64,000 bases of DNA. It comes from Shewanella electrica (GTDB taxonomy: Bacteria > Pseudomonadota > Gammaproteobacteria > Enterobacterales > Shewanellaceae). Below, piece by piece: positions 17,663 through 27,119 of this stretch. A program made the position numbers and the translations under genes. The stretch is from assembly GCF_022321485.1 (NCBI RefSeq), contig NZ_JAKOGG010000018.1, forward strand, positions 1-64,000, read 5' to 3'. The notes beneath the pieces are model-generated. The model was given only the letters and a program-made list of their open reading frames with translations. It was not told where the DNA came from and made no database searches. The number at the start of each line of letters is the position of its first letter. Positions within the stretch are counted from its first letter, which is position 1.

Positions 17663-18673
17663 ATGATCAGAGTGGCAATCAATGGTTATGGTCGTATCGG
17701 CCGGTCGGTGTTACGCGCCTTGTATGAATCAGGCAAGCGACAACAACTGCAAGTTGTTGCTATTAACGAGTTAGCTAAGCCTGAGGCGATGGTCCATCTG
17801 ACGAACTACGATACCACTCATGGCCGCTTTGCTCAGCGCGCCGAGTTGTGCCAGCAGCAGATGCAGATTGGCAATGACAGCATTATCTTGTTGCATGAGG
17901 CTGATGCCAGCCAACTGCCATGGCAAGCGCTGGATATCGATTTGGTGATTGAAGCCACTGGCGCGCTGCAAGACCGCGCTGCCTGTGAAGCGCACCTGCA
18001 AGCCGGGGCGAAGAAAGTGCTGATTAGCCATCCCGCCTCAGCTGATGTCGACGCGACCATCGTGTATGGGGTGAACGACGAGTTGATTCAACCTGAGCAT
18101 CGCATGGTGTCTAATGCCTCCTGTACCACTAACTGCATCATTCCGGTGATTGCCGAATTGGATAAGCAGTTTGTTATCAAAAGCGGTGCTGTCACCACTA
18201 TTCACGCCTCAATGAACGATCAGCAGGTCATCGACGCTTACCATGACGATCTACGTCGTACTCGAGCCGCTAGCCAGTCCATCATTCCGGTGGATACCAA
18301 ACTTGCCCGTGGGATTGAGCGCATTCTGCCGCAGATGAAAGACAAGTTTGAGGCAATTTCAGTACGTGTGCCGACGGTGAATGTCACCGCGATTGACGTA
18401 TCTCTCACTGTTGAAAAACGGGTTGATATCAAGACCGTCAATGAGGTGCTGAAACGTGCAGCAGGTGGCAAGCTGGAAGGGATCTTAGGATTTACCGATG
18501 AGCCTTTGGTATCATGCGACTTTAATCATGATCCACGCTCCAGTATTGTAGATGGCACCCAAACGCGCGTGAGCGATGGTCATTTAATTAAGTTATTACT
18601 CTGGTGTGATAATGAGTGGGGCTTTGCTAACCGCATGCTCGACACCAGCTTGGCGATGTTCGCCAGCAAATAA
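17663..18673 (+). CDS. epd: D-erythrose-4-phosphate dehydrogenase
   Basis: 336 aa, GAPDH superfamily. Oxidises erythrose-4-phosphate to 4-phosphoerythronate, the first step toward pyridoxal phosphate. It is recognised as Epd rather than GapA by '[14 protein letters not shown]' (catalytic Cys), '[35 protein letters not shown]' and '[19 protein letters not shown]'. The start was set at the ATG at 17663 because homology begins with '[23 protein letters not shown]'. It precedes pgk, as in E. coli, but here a 266-bp repeat element separates the two. Confidence 0.95.
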   Translation: MIRVAINGYGRIGRSVLRALYESGKRQQLQVVAINELAKPEAMVHLTNYDTTHGRFAQRAELCQQQMQIGNDSIILLHEADASQLPWQALDIDLVIEATGALQDRAACEAHLQAGAKKVLISHPASADVDATIVYGVNDELIQPEHRMVSNASCTTNCIIPVIAELDKQFVIKSGAVTTIHASMNDQQVIDAYHDDLRRTRAASQSIIPVDTKLARGIERILPQMKDKFEAISVRVPTVNVTAIDVSLTVEKRVDIKTVNEVLKRAAGGKLEGILGFTDEPLVSCDFNHDPRSSIVDGTQTRVSDGHLIKLLLWCDNEWGFANRMLDTSLAMFASK

Positions 18674-18701
18674 TTTTCCGTGTGGCAGGGAAGGCGGCAT
18701 G

Positions 18702-18967
18702 AGGGGCTGTTTATCTTTTTTGGTTGTTTTTTGCAGCAGACAGAGCGTGATTTAGGCAAGGCAGGTGATGTGCCGTGTAGTTATTCTCCACAAACGGCAC
18801 CTAACGCAGAATAAATTGCGCTCTGCCGCTGCCCGAAGGGTTCATTTAAACGCCTCCTGAACTTTGTTGCGTCCAGTTCGCTTAGTTGACTAAGCGTCGC
18901 AGGCCGCGCCTCGTTCATAATGCGTTTAATTTGAACAAAAAATAAACGCCAAAGATAAACAGCCCCT
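18702..18967. repeat. MITE-like element with 17-bp terminal inverted repeats (repeat copy A)
   Basis: The 266-bp element is bounded by AGGGGCTGTTTATCTTT (18702-18718) and its exact reverse complement (18951-18967). It contains internal hairpins: GTGCCGT / ACGGCAC (18770-18800) and CGCTTAGT / ACTAAGCG (18879-18896). It encodes no protein of note. Its right-hand 156 bp (18812-18967) match 38304-38459 closely and 29521-29620 more distantly, showing a dispersed family. No target-site duplication is obvious. It fills most of the 338-bp gap between epd and pgk and could change their co-transcription. Confidence 0.8.
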
Positions 18968-19011
18968 AGCGAAAACCGAATTGTTTTTGTGCAATTAAGG
19001 AAGTTGAAATT

Positions 19012-20187
19012 ATGGCAATTATTAAAATGTCGGAATTGGATCTGCAGGGCAAGCGCGTACTTATCCGTGAAGATCTTAACGTTCCAGTGGCTGACGGTGT
19101 GGTCACCAGCGATGCGCGTCTGCGTGCTTCGCTGCCAACCATCAAACTGGCGCTTGAAAAAGGCGCGGCAGTGATGGTGATGTCACATCTTGGTCGTCCA
19201 ACGGAAGGTGAATTTAACCCAGAGTTTTCATTGCAGCCGGTAGTGGATTATCTGGCCAAGGCGCTCGATTGTCCGGTACGTCTGGCAACAGAATATCTGG
19301 ATGGTGTGGATGCCAAAGTGGGTGAAGTGGTTGTTTTTGAAAACGTCCGCTTCAACAAAGGCGAAAAGAAAAACGACGAAGCCCTGTCGAAGAAAATGGC
19401 GGCATTGTGCGACGTTTACGTGATGGACGCCTTTGGTACTGCGCACCGCGCTGAAGCCTCAACCAACGGTGTGGGATTCCACGCCCCTATCGCTTGTGCT
19501 GGCCCACTGTTAGCAGCTGAGCTGGAAGCGTTGGCAAAAGCAATGGACAATCCTAAACGTCCGCTAGTGGCGATTGTGGGCGGTTCCAAAGTTTCTACTA
19601 AACTTACTGTGCTGGAAAGCCTGTCAAAAATCGTTGACCAACTGGTGGTTGGTGGCGGTATCGCTAACACCTTTATCGCCGCAGCAGGCAACGGTGTCGG
19701 TAAATCTCTGTACGAAGCTGACCTGATTGATGAAGCCAAACGTTTGGTGGATAACGCCCAAAGCCGTGGCGGTGACATTCCAGTGCCAACTGATGTGGTG
19801 ACGGGGAAAGAGTTCAGCCCTACAGCTGTAGCCACACTGAAATCCGTGAGCGATGTAGCTGAAGACGATATGATTTTTGATATCGGCCCAGACAGCGCCG
19901 AAGCATTGGCGCAGATCATCATGAAGGCTGGCACCATTGTTTGGAATGGTCCTGTAGGTGTATTCGAATTTGACCAGTTTGGTGCCGGTACAAAACGTAT
20001 CGCCCAAGCGATTGCTGAATCACCTGCATTTTCTATCGCTGGCGGTGGTGACACCCTCGCCGCGGTAGACAAGTATGAGATAGCCGACAAAGTGTCGTAT
20101 ATCTCTACTGGCGGTGGTGCCTTCTTGGAGTTCCTTGAGGGTAAAGAACTGCCTGCCGTGGCGATGTTAACCGCCCGCGGCAACTAA
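19012..20187 (+). CDS. pgk: Phosphoglycerate kinase
   Basis: 391 aa. Transfers phosphate between 1,3-bisphosphoglycerate and ADP in glycolysis and gluconeogenesis. Motifs: '[16 protein letters not shown]' (about 13-28), '[15 protein letters not shown]' (about 55-70), 'FNKGEKKND', '[10 protein letters not shown]', '[19 protein letters not shown]' and 'SIAGGGDT'. Shine-Dalgarno AAGGAAG is present upstream of the ATG. It is followed by its own terminator and then fba. Confidence 0.97.
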   Translation: MAIIKMSELDLQGKRVLIREDLNVPVADGVVTSDARLRASLPTIKLALEKGAAVMVMSHLGRPTEGEFNPEFSLQPVVDYLAKALDCPVRLATEYLDGVDAKVGEVVVFENVRFNKGEKKNDEALSKKMAALCDVYVMDAFGTAHRAEASTNGVGFHAPIACAGPLLAAELEALAKAMDNPKRPLVAIVGGSKVSTKLTVLESLSKIVDQLVVGGGIANTFIAAAGNGVGKSLYEADLIDEAKRLVDNAQSRGGDIPVPTDVVTGKEFSPTAVATLKSVSDVAEDDMIFDIGPDSAEALAQIIMKAGTIVWNGPVGVFEFDQFGAGTKRIAQAIAESPAFSIAGGGDTLAAVDKYEIADKVSYISTGGGAFLEFLEGKELPAVAMLTARGN

Positions 20188-20202
20188 AACGAATAACCAT
20201 AA

Positions 20203-20224
20203 GCTCCCGGCCACGACCGGGAGC
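20203..20224 (+). terminator. Hairpin terminator after pgk
   Basis: GCTCCCGG (20203-20210) pairs with CCGGGAGC (20217-20224) around a 6-nt loop, followed by ATTTAT. The T-run is short, so some read-through to fba is likely. Confidence 0.65.
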
Positions 20225-20356
20225 ATTTATAACCATAAGCCGCAGCAAAGACTGCTGGCATTGCACGACTCGTTTGAATCACGTTCGATTCAAACAACAC
20301 CTTTTAAATAATGACATCGGTGACTGACACTCACCTCATTATGGAGATAAGAAGAG

Positions 20357-21424
20357 ATGTCCCTAATTTCCCTTCGTCAATTGTTGGACCACGCGGCGGA
20401 ACACGGTTACGGTGTGCCCGCTTTTAACGTAAATAACCTAGAACAGATGCGCGCTATTATGCAGGCGGCGGAAGCCACCGATAGCCCAGTGATCGTGCAA
20501 GCGTCCGCTGGTGCGCGTAAATATGCTCGCCCACAGTTTTTGAAATATCTGATGGCTGCTGCATTAGAGCAATATCCTGATATTCCAGTGTGTATTCACC
20601 AAGACCACGGTACCCATCCGGACGTGTGCCAACGTTCGATTCAGTTGGGTATGTCATCAGTGATGATGGATGGCTCATTGATGGCTGACGGTAAAACACC
20701 AGCGTCATATGACTACAACGTTGACGTGACGCGTCGTACGGTCGCCTTCGCTCACGCTTGTGGCGTGTCAGTAGAAGGTGAAATCGGCTGTTTGGGTAGC
20801 TTAGAAACCGGTACTGCCGGTGAAGAAGACGGTGTCGGCGCGGCCGGTGTATTGAGCCATGAGCAACTGCTGACCAGCCCTGATGAAGCGGCGCAGTTTG
20901 TGGCCGATACTCACGTGGATGCGCTGGCTATTGCCATCGGTACCAGCCACGGTGCGTACAAGTTCAGCAAAAAGCCTTCAGGCGATGTGCTGCGTATCGA
21001 CCGCATCAAAGAGATCCACGCGCGTATTCCTAATACTCACTTGGTGATGCACGGTTCCTCTTCGGTACCGCAATACTGGTTGGAAATCATCAACCAATAC
21101 GGCGGTCAAATCCCTGAAACCTATGGTGTGCCAGTGGAAGAGATCGTTGAAGGTATCAAGCACGGCGTGCGCAAAGTGAACATCGACACTGACTTACGTC
21201 TCGCATCAACCGGTGCTATCCGTAAGTTTATGGCTGAGCACCCAAGCGAATTTGACCCACGTAAATTCCTCAAAGCATCAATGGATGCGATGGCGGAAAT
21301 CTGTGTTGAACGTTATGAAGCGTTTGGTACGGCTGGCATGGGTTCTAAAATCAAGCCGCTGTCACTGCAAGCGATGTACAAACGTTATCAGACTGGCGAG
21401 TTAGATCCTAAGATCAACAAATAA
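20357..21424 (+). CDS. fba: Fructose-bisphosphate aldolase, class II
   Basis: 355 aa. Zinc-dependent cleavage of fructose-1,6-bisphosphate to two triose phosphates. Zinc and catalytic motifs: '[14 protein letters not shown]' (about 79-92), '[19 protein letters not shown]' (about 141-160), '[12 protein letters not shown]' (about 194-205), '[11 protein letters not shown]' (about 228-238), '[11 protein letters not shown]'. This is the longer class II subtype also used in Calvin-cycle organisms. Shine-Dalgarno GGAGAT is well placed. Confidence 0.96.
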   Translation: MSLISLRQLLDHAAEHGYGVPAFNVNNLEQMRAIMQAAEATDSPVIVQASAGARKYARPQFLKYLMAAALEQYPDIPVCIHQDHGTHPDVCQRSIQLGMSSVMMDGSLMADGKTPASYDYNVDVTRRTVAFAHACGVSVEGEIGCLGSLETGTAGEEDGVGAAGVLSHEQLLTSPDEAAQFVADTHVDALAIAIGTSHGAYKFSKKPSGDVLRIDRIKEIHARIPNTHLVMHGSSSVPQYWLEIINQYGGQIPETYGVPVEEIVEGIKHGVRKVNIDTDLRLASTGAIRKFMAEHPSEFDPRKFLKASMDAMAEICVERYEAFGTAGMGSKIKPLSLQAMYKRYQTGELDPKINK

Positions 21425-21450
21425 GTCAGCCGTCAACGCTGTTTGATGAA

Positions 21451-21474
21451 GCCCGCATTATCGCGGGCTTTTTT
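21451..21474 (+). terminator. Rho-independent terminator of fba
   Basis: GCCCGC / GCGGGC stem (21451-21468) is followed by a six-T run. It overlaps the last codon of the convergent pseudouridine synthase gene. Confidence 0.88.
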
Positions 21475-22189
21475 ACGCATGTTTTAACTGCGTTAGCGTG
21501 GCGACTTCACTGGCGGTGAGGGCACGAAAACAGCCTTCGGCCAGTTGCCCGAGCGATAGCTCACCGATATCAGTGCGCAGTAAGTCAGTCACATGAAAAC
21601 CCAAATGGCGACACATGCGGCGGATTTGGCGTTTTTTGCCTTCTGTGAGGGTGATACAAAACTGCTGCTCAGCCAGTTGCTGCATACGGCATGGCCGCGT
21701 CAGCCCTGCGCCATAATCCAGCCCGCGTGCCATCGTCTTTAGAAACTCGTGGCTGAGCGGTTTATCCACTGTGACGTGATAGCGCTTGTCGTGTGCAAAA
21801 TCGGGATGCATTAACCGTTGGGTGAGGGCGCCATCGTTGCTGATCAGCAGCAGCCCGCGTGAGTCTTTATCTAAACGTCCCACCGGATAACAATGGCTGC
21901 TGGCGGGTAAGCGCCGTAATAAACTGCTGGCGTCATCTGCCAGCAAACGGCAATCCACCCCGACAGGTTTGTGGTACAGCCAATAAATAGCGGGCGCTTG
22001 AGGCCGAACTAACTCGCCGTCGAGCCGTACTTGAACTGCTGTGTGAGTGGTTATGCGCTGCTGATGTTGGCCGAGAATGCCGTTAACCGTGACCCGCTGT
22101 GCTTGGATCAACCTCGCAGCCTGACGGCGAGAACATACGCCAGCTTGTGCCAGAAAATGGGCTAAGCGAATGCCTAACTGGTCACTCAT
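21473..22189 (-). CDS. 23S rRNA pseudouridine synthase, RluF/RsuA family
   Basis: 238 aa. An N-terminal S4 RNA-binding domain ('RLAHFLAQAGVCSRRQAARLIQAQRVTVNG', residues about 6-36) is joined to an RsuA-type pseudouridine synthase with 'YPVGRLDKDSRGLLLISNDG' carrying the catalytic Asp, and 'LTEGKKRQIRRMC'. 'GRLDKDS' is closest to RluF (U2604 of 23S rRNA), although E. coli RluF is longer (about 290 aa). The start was set at the ATG at 22189, giving a 4-nt overlap with the upstream DUF998 gene. Confidence 0.85.
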   Translation of the reverse strand: MSDQLGIRLAHFLAQAGVCSRRQAARLIQAQRVTVNGILGQHQQRITTHTAVQVRLDGELVRPQAPAIYWLYHKPVGVDCRLLADDASSLLRRLPASSHCYPVGRLDKDSRGLLLISNDGALTQRLMHPDFAHDKRYHVTVDKPLSHEFLKTMARGLDYGAGLTRPCRMQQLAEQQFCITLTEGKKRQIRRMCRHLGFHVTDLLRTDIGELSLGQLAEGCFRALTASEVATLTQLKHA

Positions 22190-22863
22190 AGCTCGGGCAT
22201 GGTGATTTCGCGGGTCAGTCCTAGCCGTAACACGGTTGAGCCCATCGACAGCGCGACCAGAATGGCCATGAAGGAATGCAGCCACATTACCGGATACAGC
22301 GCGCAGTAAAATCTACTGCATGGATGATAATTCAGATCGACACTATTGACGTGCAACATCAGCCACAGCCCCGCCACTAAGCCGCAAAAGCTCAATGCGC
22401 CAGTAATCGGCCCGCACAAGGTGCGGCAACGAAACAGGTTAAGTAGCAGCATGCTAAACACCAAAATACTGCCGCTAACATAGATCAGCTCACCAATTTG
22501 ATGTGGGCGAAGTTCATTGAACGGGTACAAACCAGCGACGACTAATCCCGCCCCAGTGATGATGCCAAATAGTGCCAAAATGTTGGTACTGACACTGTAT
22601 TTTTGTCCGATGAGCACACTCATTGCCAGCGCAAAAAAGCCGCCGCAGAGCAATAACGAGATGTTAAACACGAACGCCATCGGTGAGCTGAGATAATCGC
22701 CGAGCTTATCAATCCGCATATTGATGGCATCAATACCATGAAAATGGAATGCGGCGAATACGGAAACGAAGATGCCTAATACGGCAATGGCGACCCCAAT
22801 AACTGCGAAATAATACGCAAAACGGGTGAGGTCGCGTTGGTGGAATGGCTCATACGCTGACAT
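22186..22863 (-). CDS. DUF998-like multi-pass membrane protein
   Basis: About 225 aa from the ATG at 22863 (a further ATG at 22890 is possible, but its Shine-Dalgarno is too close). Six hydrophobic stretches span most of the protein. Spacing and the 'G..I.....YP......H' pattern near residues 110-125 resemble DUF998. Function unknown. It is translationally coupled to the RluF-like gene by a 4-nt overlap. Confidence 0.65.
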   Translation of the reverse strand: MSAYEPFHQRDLTRFAYYFAVIGVAIAVLGIFVSVFAAFHFHGIDAINMRIDKLGDYLSSPMAFVFNISLLLCGGFFALAMSVLIGQKYSVSTNILALFGIITGAGLVVAGLYPFNELRPHQIGELIYVSGSILVFSMLLLNLFRCRTLCGPITGALSFCGLVAGLWLMLHVNSVDLNYHPCSRFYCALYPVMWLHSFMAILVALSMGSTVLRLGLTREITMPEL

Positions 22864-22922
22864 AAAAGACTGCCTAAAACTGTATGCCATCCCTTGGCTG
22901 AGTATTTGTAATAGTAAGAAAA

Positions 22923-24254
22923 TTAATCACTTCTTGGGCGAAAGAAGATCACCGCCAAAGAGACAATGGCAAGTATAATACAATACCAGACACAAGAAAC
23001 GGCTTGCAGTGGTGAAATCTTAAAATAACTGGCGATCATCAGCGCTTGGGCGCCATAGGGGATCAATCCTTGAACCACACAGGCGAAGATATCGAGTACG
23101 CTGGCGGCGCGTTTAGCGGATACCTCATGCTTCTCTGCCAACTGTTTGGCAATATCGCCAGATACCACAATCGATACGGTATTGTTGGCAACACAGGCGT
23201 TGGTCATGGCAACAATGCCCGCCATGCCAAACTCGGCAGCACGGCAAGAGGCGTCACCTTGTTTGCGCGAGAAACGTTGGATCAGTTTTTCCATCACACC
23301 ACTAACAAAGCTGAGACCGCCTTGTTGTTGCATCAACGCTGCTAGGCCACCCACGAACATCGACAGCACGAAGATCTCCAGCATGTTTTTGAAGCCTTCG
23401 TAGATGTCTTGGGTGAATTTCAAAAATTCGTAATCCGTAGACACCATCCCGGTGACGCCAGCAAACACAATCCCGATGGTCAGCACCACAAACACATTTA
23501 CCCCAAGCAGTGCCAACAACAGAATGCTGAGGTAAGGCAACACTGCAATCACATCCACATCCGCTGGCGTCACTTGTGCTTGGCCTTTCGATACCAGCGC
23601 AAATAACACCAAAGTGATCAATGCCGACGGCAGTGAGAACACTAAGTTTTCACGGAATTTCTCTTTCATGCCGCAGCCTTGGGTGCGGGTAGCGGCAATG
23701 GTGGTATCCGAGATGATCGACAAGTTATCGCCAAACAGCGCGCCCGACATCACTGCACCGGCCATCAGCACATGGGAGATATTGGCTTCTTCGGAGATAC
23801 CAAAGGCAATCGGCGCCACCGCCGCAATGGTGCCCATCGAGGTACCCATCGCGGTAGCAATAAATGCGGCGATGATAAAAAAGCCAGGCAGTAGGAACTG
23901 TGCCGGAATGAACTGCAAGCCCAGCGCCACGGTGGCATCAACACCGCCAGTCGCTTTAGCCACGGCGGCAAATGCGCCCGCCAGCAGGTAAATTAGACAC
24001 ATAGCAATAATATTGCTGTGGCCGATGCCCGCCATAAAGGTTTCTAACGCTTGATTGAGTTTCTGTTTCGACAGCAAAATTGCCAGCATAATGGCGGGAA
24101 TGATCGCTACTGGCGCTGGTATTTGATAGAAGGCGTAATCTTTGCCTGCTAATTGAAAATACACGCCTGCGCCAATGAACAGCGCAAGAAACAGCAGTAA
24201 CGGCAATAGGGCGATAAAGTGCCCCTTAGTAGGTGGTGTCGTAGCGTTAGACAA
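22923..24254 (-). CDS. metT: NhaC-family transporter, probable methionine transporter MetT
   Basis: 443 aa, with about ten to twelve hydrophobic segments and the NhaC-family centre: 'ATAMGTSMGTIAAVAPIAFGI' (about 133-153), 'GALFGDNLSIISDTTIAATRTQGC' (about 170-193). It starts with TTG at 24254 behind GAGAGA. The family is usually annotated as Na+/H+ antiporter, but the upstream region has a MetJ-like operator next to a near-consensus promoter. Comparative genomics by Rodionov and colleagues proposed that NhaC-like genes under methionine control are methionine transporters (MetT). The methionine role is inferred from the operator. Confidence 0.8.
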   Translation of the reverse strand: MSNATTPPTKGHFIALLPLLLFLALFIGAGVYFQLAGKDYAFYQIPAPVAIIPAIMLAILLSKQKLNQALETFMAGIGHSNIIAMCLIYLLAGAFAAVAKATGGVDATVALGLQFIPAQFLLPGFFIIAAFIATAMGTSMGTIAAVAPIAFGISEEANISHVLMAGAVMSGALFGDNLSIISDTTIAATRTQGCGMKEKFRENLVFSLPSALITLVLFALVSKGQAQVTPADVDVIAVLPYLSILLLALLGVNVFVVLTIGIVFAGVTGMVSTDYEFLKFTQDIYEGFKNMLEIFVLSMFVGGLAALMQQQGGLSFVSGVMEKLIQRFSRKQGDASCRAAEFGMAGIVAMTNACVANNTVSIVVSGDIAKQLAEKHEVSAKRAASVLDIFACVVQGLIPYGAQALMIASYFKISPLQAVSCVWYCIILAIVSLAVIFFRPRSD

Positions 24255-24346
24255 AACGAATTTCTCTCGTATAAACAGCGTGTTGAATTATTATTGCTTG
24301 ATTCGGTCGCGACAGGCGTTCATGGTCGACTGCGCTAATGTCGGCC

Positions 24347-24375
24347 AGCATAAGAAAAACCCCGATTTTTGTCAA
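24347..24375 (-). promoter_or_regulatory. Sigma-70-like promoter of the metT-like gene
   Basis: On the minus strand a perfect -35 TTGACA (24375-24370) is separated by exactly 17 bp from TATGCT (24352-24347, 4/6 match to -10). It lies about 95 bp upstream of the TTG start. Confidence 0.7.
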
Positions 24376-24378
24376 TTT

Positions 24379-24402
24379 AGCCGTCTAGATGTTTTTACTT
24401 CT
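24379..24402 (-). promoter_or_regulatory. MetJ-like operator upstream of the metT-like gene
   Basis: Three contiguous 8-mers match the met box AGACGTCT: 24379-24386 AGCCGTCT (7/8), 24387-24394 AGATGTTT (6/8), 24395-24402 TTACTTCT (5/8). The block begins 3 bp upstream of the -35 element of the divergent promoter described at 24347-24375. The first two boxes repeat the core seen in the metK operator when that is read in the opposite orientation. Confidence 0.7.
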
Positions 24403-24495
24403 ATTTATAATTTATCGGCAGCGTCAGCCAGCATTCACTGACAAGCGCAGACGGGACCGTTAGAATAAGCGGCAGTCTTTTCGGAGGAATTTTTC

Positions 24496-25875
24496 ATGCA
24501 CGTTCATATTCTTGGCATCTGCGGCACCTTCATGGGCGGTTTAGCATTGTTAGCTCGTGCCATGGGGCATAAGGTGACGGGCTCAGACGCCAACGTTTAC
24601 CCGCCAATGAGCACTCAGCTCGAGCAACAAGGCATTGAGTTAATTCAAGGTTTTGACCCCGCACAACTCGAACCCGCGCCCGATTTAGTAGTGATTGGCA
24701 ATGCCATGAGCCGTGGCAATCCCTGCGTGGAAGCGGTGTTAGAGCAAGGTTTGCGTTATACCTCTGGGCCACAGTTTTTGCATGATCATATTCTGCCTGA
24801 GCGTTGGGTGTTAGCCGTAGCGGGGACGCACGGTAAAACCTCCACCGCCAGCATGTTGGCGTGGATTTTAGAGGATTGCGGTTATCAACCGGGCTTTTTG
24901 ATTGGCGGCATTCCGCTGAACTTCGGTGTGTCTGCCCGCTTAGGTGCAACGCCATTTTTTGTGGTGGAAGCCGACGAGTACGACAGCGCCTTTTTCGATA
25001 AACGTTCTAAGTTTGTGCATTACCAGCCGCGCACCTTAGTGATCAACAACCTCGAATTTGATCACGCCGATATCTTCGATAACCTCGCAGCGATCCAAAA
25101 ACAGTTCCATCATTTGCTACGCTTAGTACCACAATCGGGCCGCGTGATTTGGCCAGCCGATAGCCAAGCGGTGGCCGATGTGGTGGCGCAAGGCTGTTGG
25201 AGCGAGCAGGAAACCTTTAGCCATAATGATGCGCAAGGCAACTGGCATGCTAAACCGCTTGCGGCAGATGGCCACTATTTTGCCGCCAGTTTAAATGGCG
25301 AGTTGCAAGGTGAGTTGAACTGGTCGCTGCTTGGGCGTCACAACATGGAAAACGCCACCATGGCGATGGCGGCAGCGCGTCACGTTGGCGTGCATCCACA
25401 AGATGCATTGCAAGCGTTAGCCAAGTTTATGCCACCCAAACGCCGGTTAGAGTTGCTGGCAAAGGTGCATGATGTGCAGGTGTTTGACGACTTTGCCCAC
25501 CACCCAACGGCGATTGCCACCACGTTGGATGGACTGCGCGCCAATGTGGGCGATAAGCGTATTTTAGTGGTGCTGGAACCACGCTCCAATACCATGAAAC
25601 GCGGCGTGCATCAGCACACCTTGGCGGCTTCCATGGCGAAAGCTGACATCGCCTATCTGTATCAGGCCGACAATGTGCATTGGGATATGAGCGGCGCGAT
25701 GGCCGCAGCACCGATTCCTGCTACCGTTTATCAGCAACTTGATAGTTTGGTGGCGGATGTGGTGGCACAAGCCAAGCCGCATGACACCATCGTGGTGATG
25801 AGTAACGGTGGTTTTGGTGGCGTACACGGTAAAATTATTGCGGCACTCGAAGCCAAATTTGCGGAGAAAGCATGA
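24496..25875 (+). CDS. mpl: UDP-N-acetylmuramate:L-alanyl-gamma-D-glutamyl-meso-diaminopimelate ligase
   Basis: 459 aa. Murein recycling ligase that attaches the recovered tripeptide to UDP-MurNAc. Motifs: '[28 protein letters not shown]' at the N-terminus, P-loop '[13 protein letters not shown]' (about 111-123), '[16 protein letters not shown]' (about 157-172), '[11 protein letters not shown]', '[12 protein letters not shown]'. Shine-Dalgarno GGAGGA. It overlaps ubiX by 4 nt. Confidence 0.96.
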   Translation: MHVHILGICGTFMGGLALLARAMGHKVTGSDANVYPPMSTQLEQQGIELIQGFDPAQLEPAPDLVVIGNAMSRGNPCVEAVLEQGLRYTSGPQFLHDHILPERWVLAVAGTHGKTSTASMLAWILEDCGYQPGFLIGGIPLNFGVSARLGATPFFVVEADEYDSAFFDKRSKFVHYQPRTLVINNLEFDHADIFDNLAAIQKQFHHLLRLVPQSGRVIWPADSQAVADVVAQGCWSEQETFSHNDAQGNWHAKPLAADGHYFAASLNGELQGELNWSLLGRHNMENATMAMAAARHVGVHPQDALQALAKFMPPKRRLELLAKVHDVQVFDDFAHHPTAIATTLDGLRANVGDKRILVVLEPRSNTMKRGVHQHTLAASMAKADIAYLYQADNVHWDMSGAMAAAPIPATVYQQLDSLVADVVAQAKPHDTIVVMSNGGFGGVHGKIIAALEAKFAEKA

Positions 25876-26501
25876 GCAAAACCATTAGCCTAGCTTGGAC
25901 GGGTGCCTCGGGTGCGCCATATGGCTTAAGACTGCTTGAGTGTCTGCTCAAGGCCGATTATCAGGTGTTCTTGATGATCTCTAGCGCCGCCCGCGTGGTG
26001 TTGGCGACCGAAAATGACATTAAGCTTAGCGCCGCACCGGAGAAAGCCACTGAACAACTACGGGCGATTATGCCAGCAAGCGGTACGCTCACCGTGCTGG
26101 GCAAAGACGAGTGGTTTTCGCCGCCAGCATCGGGTTCAGCCGCGCCGAAACAGATGGTGATCTGTCCCTGTTCGACCGGCACGTTGGCCGCAGTAGCAAC
26201 CGGCATGAGCAACAGTTTGCTGGAGCGCGCGGCGGATGTGGTGATGAAAGAACGCGGCCAATTGCTGTTGGTGCCACGGGAGACGCCCTTTAACGCCATT
26301 CACTTAGAACATATGTTGAGTCTGACCCGCATGGGCGCGGTGATTATGCCTGCGGCACCGGGCTTTTATCACCATCCCCAAACTGTACAAGATCTGATAG
26401 ACTTCGTGGTCGCTCGAATTCTCGACCATCTCGGGGTTGAGCATTCGCTTACTGGGCGCTGGGGCTACAACATGCCTCCGCAACATGTTGCACAAGATTG
26501 A
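25872..26501 (+). CDS. ubiX: Flavin prenyltransferase UbiX
   Basis: 209 aa. Makes prenylated FMN, the cofactor of UbiD decarboxylase in ubiquinone synthesis. Motifs: '[19 protein letters not shown]' at the N-terminus, '[29 protein letters not shown]' (about 95-123), '[24 protein letters not shown]' (about 126-149), '[10 protein letters not shown]'. Translationally coupled to mpl by a 4-nt overlap, and 7 bp before hpt. Confidence 0.95.
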   Translation: MSKTISLAWTGASGAPYGLRLLECLLKADYQVFLMISSAARVVLATENDIKLSAAPEKATEQLRAIMPASGTLTVLGKDEWFSPPASGSAAPKQMVICPCSTGTLAAVATGMSNSLLERAADVVMKERGQLLLVPRETPFNAIHLEHMLSLTRMGAVIMPAAPGFYHHPQTVQDLIDFVVARILDHLGVEHSLTGRWGYNMPPQHVAQD

Positions 26502-26508
26502 GAAAGCT

Positions 26509-27039
26509 ATGAAACACACCACAGAAGTGATGATTTCTGCTGTAGAAATTGATAAAAAACTGGATGAATTAGCTGCGCGTATTAATGCGCATTATGAAGG
26601 TAGCGATAAGCTGCTGATGGTGGGCTTGCTGAAAGGTTCAGTGGTCTTTATGGCCGATCTGTGCCGCCGCATCAAAGGCCACGTAGAGATCGACTTTATG
26701 TCGGTATCTAGCTATGGCAACACCATGACCAGCAGCCGCGATGTGAAGATTCTCAAGGATGTGCAATCTGATATTGAAGGTCGCCATGTATTGATTGTGG
26801 AAGACCTTATCGACTCAGGTAACACCCTCTACAAAGTGCGTGAGATGCTGCGTTTGCGCGAGCCAAAAAGTTTGGCGATCTGTACGTTGTTAGATAAACC
26901 TGAGCGTCGCGAAGTGGACGTACACGTTGATTTCGTTGGTTTTACTATTCCCGATGAGTTTGTTGTCGGTTACGGCATCGACTATGCCGAGCAGTACCGC
27001 AATCTACCTTATATCGCCAAAGTGATCCCACAAGAATAA
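26509..27039 (+). CDS. hpt: Hypoxanthine phosphoribosyltransferase
   Basis: 176 aa. Purine salvage: converts hypoxanthine (and less well guanine) with PRPP to the nucleotide. Motifs: '[17 protein letters not shown]' (about 40-56), 'DFMSVSSYG' (about 64-72), PRPP-binding '[14 protein letters not shown]' (about 96-109), '[23 protein letters not shown]' at the end. The start was set at the ATG at 26509; the open frame upstream belongs to ubiX. A second, distinct phosphoribosyltransferase lies at 48205. Confidence 0.95.
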   Translation: MKHTTEVMISAVEIDKKLDELAARINAHYEGSDKLLMVGLLKGSVVFMADLCRRIKGHVEIDFMSVSSYGNTMTSSRDVKILKDVQSDIEGRHVLIVEDLIDSGNTLYKVREMLRLREPKSLAICTLLDKPERREVDVHVDFVGFTIPDEFVVGYGIDYAEQYRNLPYIAKVIPQE

Positions 27040-27071
27040 TTAACGCGCTTGGCGGCTTATCATATCTAAGG

Positions 27072-27097
27072 CTCCCGCATTCTGCGGGAGTTTTGTT
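27072..27097 (+). terminator. Rho-independent terminator of hpt
   Basis: CTCCCGC (27072-27078) pairs with GCGGGAG (27084-27090) around a 5-nt loop and is followed by TTTTGTTT. It separates mpl-ubiX-hpt from yadGH. Confidence 0.85.
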
Positions 27098-27119
27098 TCA
27101 TTAGACAGAGGTACACGAC

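Noticed and set aside
18811-18860. Transposase remnant inside the epd-pgk element
   Set aside because: Short frames on either strand show no transposase motif, and the element is too small to encode one.
19416-20183. 255-codon open frame antisense to pgk
   Set aside because: It lies wholly inside a clear phosphoglycerate kinase gene; it is a by-product of codon use on the other strand.
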